Of a DNA stretch of 15,784 bases, positions 7,796-14,272 are shown piece by piece. The notes beneath the pieces were generated by a model, which ran no database searches, was not told the DNA's origin, and saw only the letters and a program-made list of their open reading frames with translations. The translations under genes were made by a program, and so were the position numbers. Numbering within the stretch: position 1 is the stretch's first letter; each line of letters begins with the position of its first letter. Source of the stretch: Candidatus Atribacteria bacterium (GTDB taxonomy: Bacteria > Atribacterota > Atribacteria > Atribacterales > Atribacteraceae); assembly GCA_003561145.1 (NCBI GenBank), contig PWXL01000272.1, forward strand, positions 1 through 15,784, given 5' to 3'.

Positions 7796-9244
7796 TTGGA
7801 GAGACACCGCCTTCTCAGTGAACTGAAAAAAAGCGGGCCGGGGAAGGTGGGCGTGGTCCTGTTTGCGTTACTTATAACAGTTTCCATCTACGTTGTGTTC
7901 ACCTACCCCCCTGATTTTGGTCCCATCCGCTGGAGCAACCCCGCCGTGTGGGCTGACAATCCCAAGGCCGCTCCCCCTGCCTGGATACATTTATTTTCGG
8001 ACACCAGGCCGGCTGAACACCAGGTTTTCGAAACCACTTCACCGGTTCATGCCCCAAGCGGGGAGACCCACGACCTTGAGTATGTTTTTCAGATACCCTT
8101 CACCCACCAGGCGGATGAGCCCCCTACTTTTCTTTCCTTTGCCCTGGCCCGGGCAGTCTATCATCTACGGCCTCCCGTTGTCACGGTGCTTTTAGAGCGA
8201 CCTGACGGAGAAGAATTCACCCTCTACCGGGAGATATTGCGCGGACCCCGGCCAGGGGAGTCTCCCCCCTACCAGCGCCACTTTACAGAGCCTTTGCGGG
8301 TTTTGCTCAGCGCCGAAAGAAGAGCGGTGGAAGCGGTGGCCGGCTTTTTGAAAGGCTTGGAAGATCCTGTTCCTCCGCAAGAACAATGGCAGAGAAATCT
8401 TACCGCCGCTTTGTTCGGTAGCCCGGCTTCGCCAGAAGCATTTGGGGTATTGAGTGGTGATTATAACCTTGTGGTGCGGGTGATGGTCAATGATCCCGCA
8501 GACTCCGTGGAAAAGGTGCGGGCCGTGGTAGGCGGATCGGTTTTCGGAGCCCTTGGCACCGATATTCTGGGAAGAGACCTGGCGGAAGGATTGCTTTTCG
8601 GACTTCCTGTCGCTCTTTTGATCGGTTTAACCGCGTCATTGATAAATACCTTAGTAGGAACAAGCCTTGGTCTGGTAAGTGGGTACCTGGGGGGGGTTGC
8701 CGATGTGATCATCCAGCGTGCGGCCGATATCGTGTCCAACATACCCTTGCTTCCCTTGCTCATATTCATGGTTTTTATCCTGGGTCCCAATTTGTGGATT
8801 ATTATACTGATACTGGTGGCTTTCAGCTGGCCCGGCTTGACCATAATGGTTCGGACCATGGTTTTACAACTTCGCTCCGGCTCAGAGGTGGAAGCAGCCC
8901 AGGCTTTAGGCGCTTCTCGAACCAGGATCATCTTTCGCCACATCTTTCCCCATACTGCCCCCTTTGTCTTTGCTCAACTGGTATTTTTTACTCCTTCTGC
9001 CATCCTGGCTGAGGCGGGCCTGAGTTTCCTGGGGTTAGGAGACCCTTCCATACCCACGTGGGGTCAGATACTGGAACACGGTTTCAGGACCGGCGCGGTT
9101 TTTTTAGGCTACTGGTGGTGGGTGATCCCGCCGGGACTGCTCATAGTTTTAACGGCCATTACCTTCATGTTCCTGGCATTGGGCATGGAACCGGTAGTCA
9201 ATCCCCGCTTGCGGAGGGCCAGGTCATGGCGTTTATGGAGATAA
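7796..9244 (+). CDS. ABC transporter permease, DppC/OppC type, with a long extracytoplasmic insertion
   Basis: The second channel subunit, 482 residues against about 280-320 for ordinary DppC. Helix 1 lies at about 18-35. Residues 36-250 form a long extracytoplasmic region before the family motif GTDILGRDL (254-262). The membrane core follows, with segments at about 264-290, 318-350, 390-412 and 437-463 and the EAA loop EVEAAQALGASRTRIIFRHI at about 364-383, then FLGLGDPSIPTWG. The start is TTG at 7796, one base after the DppB stop; GTGAGGT at 7780-7786 serves as ribosome site, so the two genes are translationally coupled. The inserted segment opens WSNPAVWADNPKAAPPAWIHLF and contains strands plus a helical stretch. 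I recall similar long loops in some archaeal dipeptide permeases. The insertion probably touches the binding protein; that is inference. Confidence 0.92.
   Translation: MERHRLLSELKKSGPGKVGVVLFALLITVSIYVVFTYPPDFGPIRWSNPAVWADNPKAAPPAWIHLFSDTRPAEHQVFETTSPVHAPSGETHDLEYVFQIPFTHQADEPPTFLSFALARAVYHLRPPVVTVLLERPDGEEFTLYREILRGPRPGESPPYQRHFTEPLRVLLSAERRAVEAVAGFLKGLEDPVPPQEQWQRNLTAALFGSPASPEAFGVLSGDYNLVVRVMVNDPADSVEKVRAVVGGSVFGALGTDILGRDLAEGLLFGLPVALLIGLTASLINTLVGTSLGLVSGYLGGVADVIIQRAADIVSNIPLLPLLIFMVFILGPNLWIIILILVAFSWPGLTIMVRTMVLQLRSGSEVEAAQALGASRTRIIFRHIFPHTAPFVFAQLVFFTPSAILAEAGLSFLGLGDPSIPTWGQILEHGFRTGAVFLGYWWWVIPPGLLIVLTAITFMFLALGMEPVVNPRLRRARSWRLWR
9213..9218 (+). promoter_or_regulatory. Ribosome binding site GGAGGG deciding the OppD-like start
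   Basis: GGAGGG lies inside the end of the DppC-like gene, 7 bases before the ATG at 9226. This supports a 19-base gene overlap and excludes an in-frame upstream extension to 9058 that would lie wholly inside the permease gene. Confidence 0.8.
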
Positions 9245-10185
9245 AAGACCTGCACCTGTATTATGAGACGACACGTGGTCCTCTCCGTGCGGTGGAAGGT
9301 TTTTCCCTTTCTTTCCAGGAAGAGGGAAAAACCCTGGGCATTATAGGCGAATCGGGCAGTGGTAAAACCAGCTTGTCCCTGGCCATCATGCGTAGTATAC
9401 CTGGTAATGTCAGTACGTACCAGGGCAGTATCCTTTTTGAGGGTAGAGACCTTATGAGATTATCGGCGGCGGAATTCCGTAAAGACATACGCTGGAAAAA
9501 AATATCCATGGTGTTTCAGGGGGCGATGAATTCCTTCAATCCGGTGATACAGGTTGGAAGGCAAGTGGTGGAACGCCTCTTGTCCGGTGATGGAATATCC
9601 CCTCGAAAAGCCGGACGAGAGGCGGAAAGCTTGTTGGAAACGGTGGGGTTGAGCAGGGATGTAGCATACCGTTATCCCCATGAATTGAGCGGAGGCATGA
9701 AACAGCGGGCGCCTATAGCCATGGCATTATATCTCAAGCCCCGGCTGATTGTGCTGGACGAACCGACGTCCGCGCTTGATGTCAGTATCCAGGCCCAGAT
9801 TATGAATCTCTTGAAACAATTGAAATGGAACCTCGGAATTTCCATGATCCTGATTACTCATGATATCGCCCTGGCCAGCGATATTTGTGATTATATCGCC
9901 GTTATTCACGGGGCAAAACTCATGGAATACGGGCCGGCCGAAAACATATTGATCAACCCCCAGGGGCCTTACACGCAGAAACTTTTAGCCAGTATCCCCC
10001 GGTTGCATGGAGATACACGTCCCCAGTTTCTTTCCGGTGCCCCTTGTGACCTGGTTTCGCCTCCCCCCGGTTGCCGGTTCCAGTCCCGTTGCCCCTCGGT
10101 TTTTGAACCCTGCCGGGAAAAAGAGCCGCCATGGTTGGAGGTTGCCCCCGCTCACTGGACAGGCTGCTGGTTATACGCAAAATGA
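9226..10185 (+). CDS. Oligopeptide-type ABC transporter ATP-binding protein, OppD/DppD type
   Basis: A 319-residue cytoplasmic ATPase that powers the importer as one half of an OppD-OppF pair. Visible motifs are Walker A GESGSGKT (41-48), the Q-loop MVFQGAMNSFNP (95-106), the signature LSGGMKQRAPIAMAL (154-168), Walker B with RLIVLDEPTSALD (173-185), and the H-loop ILITHD (208-213). The C-terminal oligo_HPY region contains GPYTQKLLASIP (247-258) and cysteines at 274, 283, 289, 296 and 314. The last four follow the spacing typical of OppD/DppD iron-sulphur-like clusters (CRFQSRCP, PCREKE, GCWLY). The signature has RAPIA where RVMIA or RVVIA is more usual. The start at 9226 overlaps the end of the DppC-like gene by 19 bases, so translation is coupled. 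All catalytic residues are present. Confidence 0.94.
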   Translation: MAFMEIKDLHLYYETTRGPLRAVEGFSLSFQEEGKTLGIIGESGSGKTSLSLAIMRSIPGNVSTYQGSILFEGRDLMRLSAAEFRKDIRWKKISMVFQGAMNSFNPVIQVGRQVVERLLSGDGISPRKAGREAESLLETVGLSRDVAYRYPHELSGGMKQRAPIAMALYLKPRLIVLDEPTSALDVSIQAQIMNLLKQLKWNLGISMILITHDIALASDICDYIAVIHGAKLMEYGPAENILINPQGPYTQKLLASIPRLHGDTRPQFLSGAPCDLVSPPPGCRFQSRCPSVFEPCREKEPPWLEVAPAHWTGCWLYAK

Positions 10186-10290
10186 ATACAACATTTTCCA
10201 GCCCCAAAAGACCGAGAACAAAGTTATGAGTTTCAGGTTCAGAGCGACAACAGTGATGGAAGTATCCTGGTACTAAGAGAGGTTCACGTT

Positions 10291-11286
10291 ATGAATTCGG
10301 AAAACGTACTGGTTAAGGGGGAAAGCCTGAAAGTCTATTTTTTTGTGCGTCGCGGCTTTTTCCGCAGTACAGCGGTAAAGGCGGTAGATGGAATATCTTT
10401 CCAGCTGCGACGGGGAGAAACCATAGCACTTGTAGGTGAATCGGGCAGCGGGAAAACCACCCTGGGCAGGGCAACGCTGGGGTTGATCAAACCGGTGGAA
10501 GGGACAGTCTGTTTTGAAGGTGAAGATATCAGCACGTTCATGGACCACCGTATCAAGGAATTTCGCAGAAAGGCACAACCCATTTTCCAGGACCCCTATT
10601 CCAGCATCAATCCGTATATGACCGTTTTTCAGTTGGTGGAGGAACCTCTTATCATCCATAAAAGGGGGGATCGAAAGGAGCGGGAGAAGCTGGTTATCCA
10701 GACCCTGGAACAGGTAAAACTTATTCCTGCAGCAGAATTCGCGACCAAGTATCCCCATACTTTGTCCGGAGGGCAAAGGCAGAGGGTATGCATCGGCCGG
10801 GCTATCGTTCTGGAGCCGGAATACATTGTGGCCGATGAACCGGTCTCCATGATAGACGCTTCCAGCCGGGCGGAGATACTCTACCTTCTGCGGGAACTGC
10901 AGGAAAGACGAAACCTGAGCTTTCTTTATATAACGCATGACTTAGCCAGCGCCCGTCATTTTTCCGACCGCATTGCGGTTATGTACCTGGGAACTCAGGT
11001 TGAGACAGGGCCCTCTCGCGAAGTGATTGAACACCCCTTACATCCCTATACCAGGAGACTTCTGCAGGCTGTCCCGGAGCCTGATCCCCGAAACCGCTTC
11101 CATTTAAGGCCTGTTATCCCAGGCGATCCCCCCAGCGCCATGGATGTTCCCCAAGGATGTCCTTTCCAGCCACGCTGTCCGGAATCCCTGGTAGATGAAT
11201 GTACAATGATCAGGCCGCCTTTGAATGAGATCTCAAAAGGACACCACGTGGCATGTTACCTTCAGGGTAAACTCCCTGAATCGTGA
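10291..11286 (+). CDS. Oligopeptide-type ABC transporter ATP-binding protein, OppF/DppF type
   Basis: The second ATPase, 331 residues, partner of the OppD-like protein. Motifs are Walker A GESGSGKT (49-56), Q-loop PIFQDPYSSINPYMT (97-111), signature LSGGQRQRVCIGRAI (158-172), Walker B YIVADEPVSMID (178-189) and H-loop FLYITHD (211-217). The C-terminus carries HPYTRRLLQAVPEPDP (251-266) and cysteines at 290, 296, 304 and 322, again the cluster pattern. The DEPVSMIDASSRAEI form of Walker B/D-loop differs from the common DEPVSALDVSIQAQI. I recall the SMIDAS form from archaeal and thermophile peptide transporters. The ATG at 10291 has AGAGG at 10278-10282. A 105-base gap separates it from the OppD-like gene, longer than the other gaps in the importer, with nothing recognised in it. 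It is the last gene of the operon. Confidence 0.94.
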   Translation: MNSENVLVKGESLKVYFFVRRGFFRSTAVKAVDGISFQLRRGETIALVGESGSGKTTLGRATLGLIKPVEGTVCFEGEDISTFMDHRIKEFRRKAQPIFQDPYSSINPYMTVFQLVEEPLIIHKRGDRKEREKLVIQTLEQVKLIPAAEFATKYPHTLSGGQRQRVCIGRAIVLEPEYIVADEPVSMIDASSRAEILYLLRELQERRNLSFLYITHDLASARHFSDRIAVMYLGTQVETGPSREVIEHPLHPYTRRLLQAVPEPDPRNRFHLRPVIPGDPPSAMDVPQGCPFQPRCPESLVDECTMIRPPLNEISKGHHVACYLQGKLPES

Positions 11287-11440
11287 GTCGGATGCAAATT
11301 CCGTGAAAGGCTTCTTACTTCTAGCCAAACTTCCGCTTTCATAATACACCCTTTCACCGCTTCTCCAAATTTTCATTTTTGGTGCCGAATTGATACGGTA
11401 GGTCAACTGCATTTTAATAGAATTTTACCTAAAAAAAATT

Positions 11441-11469
11441 TTGTGAGTGTTTTTGCAACTTGATATTTT
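11441..11469 (+). promoter_or_regulatory. Weak candidate promoter (TTGTGA - 17 - TATTTT)
   Basis: TTGTGA (11441-11446) and TATTTT (11464-11469) are separated by 17 bases and each match the sigma-A consensus at four of six positions. An A8T4 tract immediately upstream could act as an UP element. AT-rich DNA gives such matches by chance. Confidence 0.25.
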
Positions 11470-11590
11470 ATCCGTAACCCTTTTTTGTTAAAATGTAATA
11501 AAGAAAAATAAAAACATAGATAGCGGAAGCAGAGTATGGCTTCTTAAGGAGGAGATCGAGATCTGCAGTTTTGCTGAATCACTACAGATA

Positions 11591-11619
11591 TTGATATCTT
11601 CCTATTCCTGCTGTTTAGT
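11591..11619 (+). promoter_or_regulatory. Weak candidate promoter (TTGATA - 17 - TTTAGT)
   Basis: TTGATA (five of six matches to the -35 consensus) lies 17 bases before TTTAGT (four of six to the -10). If it is used, the cre-like site at 11715 would lie about 90 bases downstream of the transcript start, where a repressor could block elongation. Confidence 0.3.
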
Positions 11620-11714
11620 CTTTCGAGTCATGTGCTCCATTATACACAACACAGTAAAGCCGGCAACGTTGTTTTGTGCTGATATTCTTCCTCTTTTGCT
11701 TGCATTATTGCCGG

Positions 11715-11728
11715 TGAAAACGCTCACG
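11715..11728 (+). promoter_or_regulatory. cre-like (CcpA/LacI-family) operator
   Basis: TGAAAACGCTCACG matches the Bacillota catabolite-responsive element TGWAARCGYTWNCW at 12 of 14 positions, including the central CG and the full left half. It lies about 190 bases upstream of a carbohydrate-binding protein gene in a non-coding leader, where catabolite repression would be expected. A site for a local LacI-family regulator is the alternative; no such regulator is encoded in the window. Confidence 0.45.
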
Positions 11729-11846
11729 TACTTTTCACTACACTACGCAACCCCTTTTTTGTGGGATTAAAATTTGCAAGACATGAAACGAAACACATTT
11801 CGGAGTACGAGCAATCGTGATATTAGCAGATAGCCATCACACAAGG

Positions 11847-11875
11847 AAAGGAGGTGTTTGATGACATTAGATTGA
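11847..11875 (+). promoter_or_regulatory. Orphan strong Shine-Dalgarno with a four-codon ORF
   Basis: AAAGGAGGTG (11847-11856), nearly full complementarity to 16S rRNA, precedes ATG at 11861. The frame stops after four codons (M-T-L-D, TGA at 11873-11875). This is 45 bases upstream of the binding protein start, which has its own AGGAGGT at 11907-11913. It may be a minimal leader ORF, a ribosome standby site, or chance. Confidence 0.25.
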
Positions 11876-11920
11876 ACAAGGATATTGCAGCGAGGAAAAT
11901 GAAAAGAGGAGGTTAAGAAA

Positions 11921-13249
11921 ATGTTTCGCTGGCAGGCTCTTTCTATTCTTATGAGTTGTCTCCTGGTTGTGTTCATGATGACCACATGTGCCTGGGGTTC
12001 TGATGTCAAGGTCCTCGAGATTTGGGATATTTATTACCAGCCCAACCGGGAGCCGGTTGCTGAAGCAGCTATTGAACAATTCAAGGAAAGGTATCCGGAT
12101 TGGCAGGTCAAGAGGTCAGCCCGGCCTCTCGCTGATATGAAAACGGCAGTGATGGCCGCTCTGGGGGCGGGCGTAGGTCCGGATATCGTATTAGTGAATA
12201 ATGGGGAACACATGATGGGGCCGATGGTGCGTGCCAATCAAATCGTGAACCTCGATCCCTATGCTGAACAGTATGGCTGGTTGGATGAGCTCTTTTCTCC
12301 AACTATCTGGGACCGGGTTCGGTATACCGAAGATGGTACCCAGTTCGGAGAAGGGCTTATCTGGGCTGTGGGATTGGACGCAGAATTAGTTGGGATATAC
12401 TACAACAAGGATATTTTTGAAGAACTGAACTTGAGTATTCCGGAAAGTGTGGCCGAACTCGAGGAGACAATGCAACTGATCAAAGAGGGGGGATATGCTC
12501 CCATTTCAGTAGGGATTCTTGACGACTGGCAGTTTTTCCATCTTTACGGAGCACTTCAGCACGCTGCCCTGGCCCACCAGATGGGAGCCGACGCGGCCCA
12601 GGAGTATCTCGACGACGTTGTGGTTCGGACGAAAGCCGACAGGAGCTGGATGGAAGAAGGAAATATCGAATCCGCGCGCATACTGCAGAATTGGGTAGAG
12701 AACGAATTCCTGGTAGACGGATTTACCGCGCTGGGCGGGGATGACGCTCTCAGCGTCTATTTAGCAGGCGCTTCAGCTCTCTTTATCCAGGGGAGCTGGT
12801 ATTCTGTGAGCATAGCCGAAGCCGATTTCGAATCCGGGTTCATCCCGTTCCCGCCGATGGAAAAAGGCGGTGAATTGCCGCCACAAATCGGGGGAATGGC
12901 CACTCCCATCGGTATCAGCATTTACTCTCCACACCCGGATTTGGCCGCGGAATACCTTGATTTCCTCATAGCATCAGATAAAACGGTGGAGTTGCAGCTG
13001 GAGCTCAATGTTTTACCCGCCCGTGTTCCTGTTCCCCTGGAAGGTATTCCAAAAGGTTTGTATCATGATATTCTGACCGCTTGGAATGAAACAAACCGAG
13101 TGGGCCGGGTAGGACACTTTTTAGATTGGGCGACTCCGACAATGTGGGACACCATTGGAGATGCCGGTCGGGATTTGATGTTATTGCGTATCAGCCCTGA
13201 GGAATTCGTGGAAAAAATTGAAGCTGATTACCGTGCTTTTGTTGATTGA
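11921..13249 (+). CDS. Carbohydrate ABC transporter substrate-binding protein, family 1 (CUT1)
   Basis: A 442-residue extracellular sugar-binding protein feeding the two permeases encoded next. A signal peptide covers about residues 1-26 (hydrophobic core 8-20, then MMTTCAWGS). Cys23 is not in a good lipobox because threonines precede it, so secretion by signal peptidase I is more likely. The mature protein shows family 1 marks: VLEIWDIYYQPNREPVAEAAIEQFKERYPDW (31-61), GVGPDIVLVNNGE (84-96), ELVGIYYNKDIFEELNL (155-171), ALFIQGSWY (286-294) and AAEYLDFLIASDKT (342-355). Tryptophans and aromatics around WDIYYQ and GSWY probably line the sugar site. AGGAGGT at 11907-11913 lies 7 bases before the ATG. 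The ligand is not identifiable; a GH4 substrate (an alpha-glycoside) is the contextual guess. Confidence 0.92.
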   Translation: MFRWQALSILMSCLLVVFMMTTCAWGSDVKVLEIWDIYYQPNREPVAEAAIEQFKERYPDWQVKRSARPLADMKTAVMAALGAGVGPDIVLVNNGEHMMGPMVRANQIVNLDPYAEQYGWLDELFSPTIWDRVRYTEDGTQFGEGLIWAVGLDAELVGIYYNKDIFEELNLSIPESVAELEETMQLIKEGGYAPISVGILDDWQFFHLYGALQHAALAHQMGADAAQEYLDDVVVRTKADRSWMEEGNIESARILQNWVENEFLVDGFTALGGDDALSVYLAGASALFIQGSWYSVSIAEADFESGFIPFPPMEKGGELPPQIGGMATPIGISIYSPHPDLAAEYLDFLIASDKTVELQLELNVLPARVPVPLEGIPKGLYHDILTAWNETNRVGRVGHFLDWATPTMWDTIGDAGRDLMLLRISPEEFVEKIEADYRAFVD

Positions 13250-13288
13250 GTGAGTTCAGGAAAACAGGAGGAGATAGCATTCTATTAC

Positions 13289-13366
13289 ATGGTGAGTGCG
13301 AAGTCTTTTGTGGACAGCAGACTCCGCACTCACCACTATGTTTTTTCTGAGGAGGGAAGTGTGTGA
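13289..13366 (+). CDS. Possible 25-codon leader ORF through the terminator, overlapping the permease start
   Basis: ATG at 13289 opens a 25-codon frame (beginning MVSAKSFVDSR, ending SEEGSV) that runs through the whole hairpin and T-tract. It stops at TGA 13364-13366, which overlaps the permease GTG (13363-13365) as GTGA. An AGGAGGAG lies upstream at 13266-13273, but the 15-base gap is longer than ideal. If translated, ribosomes would disrupt the hairpin and hand over to the permease. It could also be chance. Confidence 0.22.
   Translation: MVSAKSFVDSRLRTHHYVFSEEGSV
13290..13346 (+). terminator. Strong hairpin with T6 tract between binding protein and permease genes
   Basis: GGTGAGTGCG (13291-13300) pairs perfectly with CGCACTCACC (13325-13334); after one A-C mismatch AGTCT (13302-13306) pairs with AGACT (13319-13323). 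This gives a 15-16 bp stem with a 12-base loop, followed six bases later by T6 (13341-13346). It has the form of an intrinsic terminator inside the operon. Such elements after binding protein genes usually let only part of transcription through, so the binding protein exceeds the permeases. Confidence 0.75.
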
Positions 13367-14268
13367 ACAAAGGAACGGGGAGAGTGCACAAGAGCCGGCG
13401 CAGAAAATCCGCTGCCATAGTTCCTTACCTTTATATTGCGCCTACCGTCGGTTCCGCTCTTGTGTTTGTTATCTACCCTTTTCTCTCAAATTTTTCATTC
13501 AGCCTTTTCCAATGGGACGGGTTTGGGGCCAAAGTCTTTATCGGATTGAAAAATTTTATCGATCTGGCTTCTGATGAACGTTTTATCCGTGCTTTTCAGA
13601 CCAACCTGGTATATTTCTTTTTTACCGTTATTGTATCTATCCTCCTTGGACTGGCTATTTCTTCACTCATTGCCCGGGGGCGTTTGCGGGGAGTCCGATT
13701 TTTCCAGAGTGTCTATTTTATTCCCCAGGTGGTCGCGGCAATCGCACTGGGTACAATTTTCCGGTGGATATACGCTCCATTGTTCGGCGTGATCAACCAT
13801 TTCCTGCGAATAGTGGGTCTTGAACATTTACAGCGCCCCTGGTTGGGAAACCCTGAAACGGCAACGGTGGCCGTAGCAATTATTGGGACATGGGCCTGGT
13901 TGGGTTTCTGTATCATTGTTTATGTCGCTGGAATTCAAAAGATTGACGAGAACTTGTATGAGGCATCTTTACTTGACGGTGCAAAAGCCCTCCAGCAGTT
14001 TTGGTATATAACCCTTCCTGATCTCCGCTTTGAAGTTGTTGTAACCTTGATCATGGCCACTGTTCATAGCCTGGGGAGCTACATATTTGCCGTGACATTG
14101 GTAACCACGGGAGGAGCGTACGGCACACGCCCCATCGCGCTGTATGCTTATCAGGCGGCTTTTGTTGAAGGCAGGGTGGGATACGCTTCGGCTGTGGTAA
14201 TCGTTTTGACCGGTATCATTTTCGGTGTAGCCGGACTGAGCATGTTTCTGCTTGAAAGGAAGGAATAA
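13363..14268 (+). CDS. Carbohydrate ABC transporter permease, MalF/UgpA type (CUT1)
   Basis: A 301-residue inner-membrane subunit. After a basic N-terminus (KSRRRKS) there are six hydrophobic segments at about residues 19-45, 80-103, 118-138, 168-192, 223-248 and 271-295. The EAA loop EASLLDGAKALQQFWYITLPDL (200-221) is complete, and the pattern YIAPTVGSALVFVIYPF...FIGLKNF is typical of the MalF/UgpA/MsmF group without the extra domain of enterobacterial MalF. The start is GTG at 13363 with AGGAGGG at 13350-13356, 7 bases before it. It follows the internal hairpin, so expression should be lower than that of the binding protein. The next permease starts four bases after its stop. Confidence 0.93.
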   Translation: MNKGTGRVHKSRRRKSAAIVPYLYIAPTVGSALVFVIYPFLSNFSFSLFQWDGFGAKVFIGLKNFIDLASDERFIRAFQTNLVYFFFTVIVSILLGLAISSLIARGRLRGVRFFQSVYFIPQVVAAIALGTIFRWIYAPLFGVINHFLRIVGLEHLQRPWLGNPETATVAVAIIGTWAWLGFCIIVYVAGIQKIDENLYEASLLDGAKALQQFWYITLPDLRFEVVVTLIMATVHSLGSYIFAVTLVTTGGAYGTRPIALYAYQAAFVEGRVGYASAVVIVLTGIIFGVAGLSMFLLERKE

Positions 14269-14272
14269 AAAC

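Larger units (their letters stand above)
11287..11920 (+). other. 634-base non-coding leader of the CUT1 sugar operon
   Basis: No gene of useful length is seen. The first part should contain the end of the upstream operon, but no classical hairpin plus T-run was found; an 8-bp inverted repeat (11303-11310 with 11350-11357, 39-base loop) is the only candidate. After an A/T-tract at 11431-11442 there are two weak candidate promoters (11441-11469 and 11591-11619), a 7-bp inverted repeat CCGGCAA/TTGCCGG (11660-11666, 11708-11714) whose left arm runs into the palindrome CAACGTTG (11664-11671), a cre-like site (11715-11728), and two strong Shine-Dalgarno sequences with no gene (11546-11554 and 11847-11856). 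The leader may be a long regulated 5' UTR, or it may contain decayed sequence. Confidence 0.6.

Noticed and set aside
9058..9225. In-frame extension of the OppD-like gene upstream of 9226
   Set aside because: The extra 56 residues lie wholly inside the DppC-like gene, do not resemble any ATPase N-terminus, and the GGAGGG at 9213 fits the start at 9226.
11303..11357. Inverted repeat GTGAAAGG/CCTTTCAC as terminator of the importer operon
   Set aside because: The 8-bp arms enclose a 39-base loop and no T-run follows, so it does not have the form of an intrinsic terminator.
11978..11999. Lipobox around Cys23 of the family 1 binding protein
   Set aside because: Residues before the cysteine are M-T-T, which lack the small residue at -1 and leucine at -3 expected for lipoproteins; a signal peptidase I site after AWG is more likely.
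14252..14272. TTG start for the MalG-like gene at 14252
   Set aside because: The TTG lies inside the end of the MalF-like gene and before the AGGA-rich ribosome site that serves the ATG at 14273.
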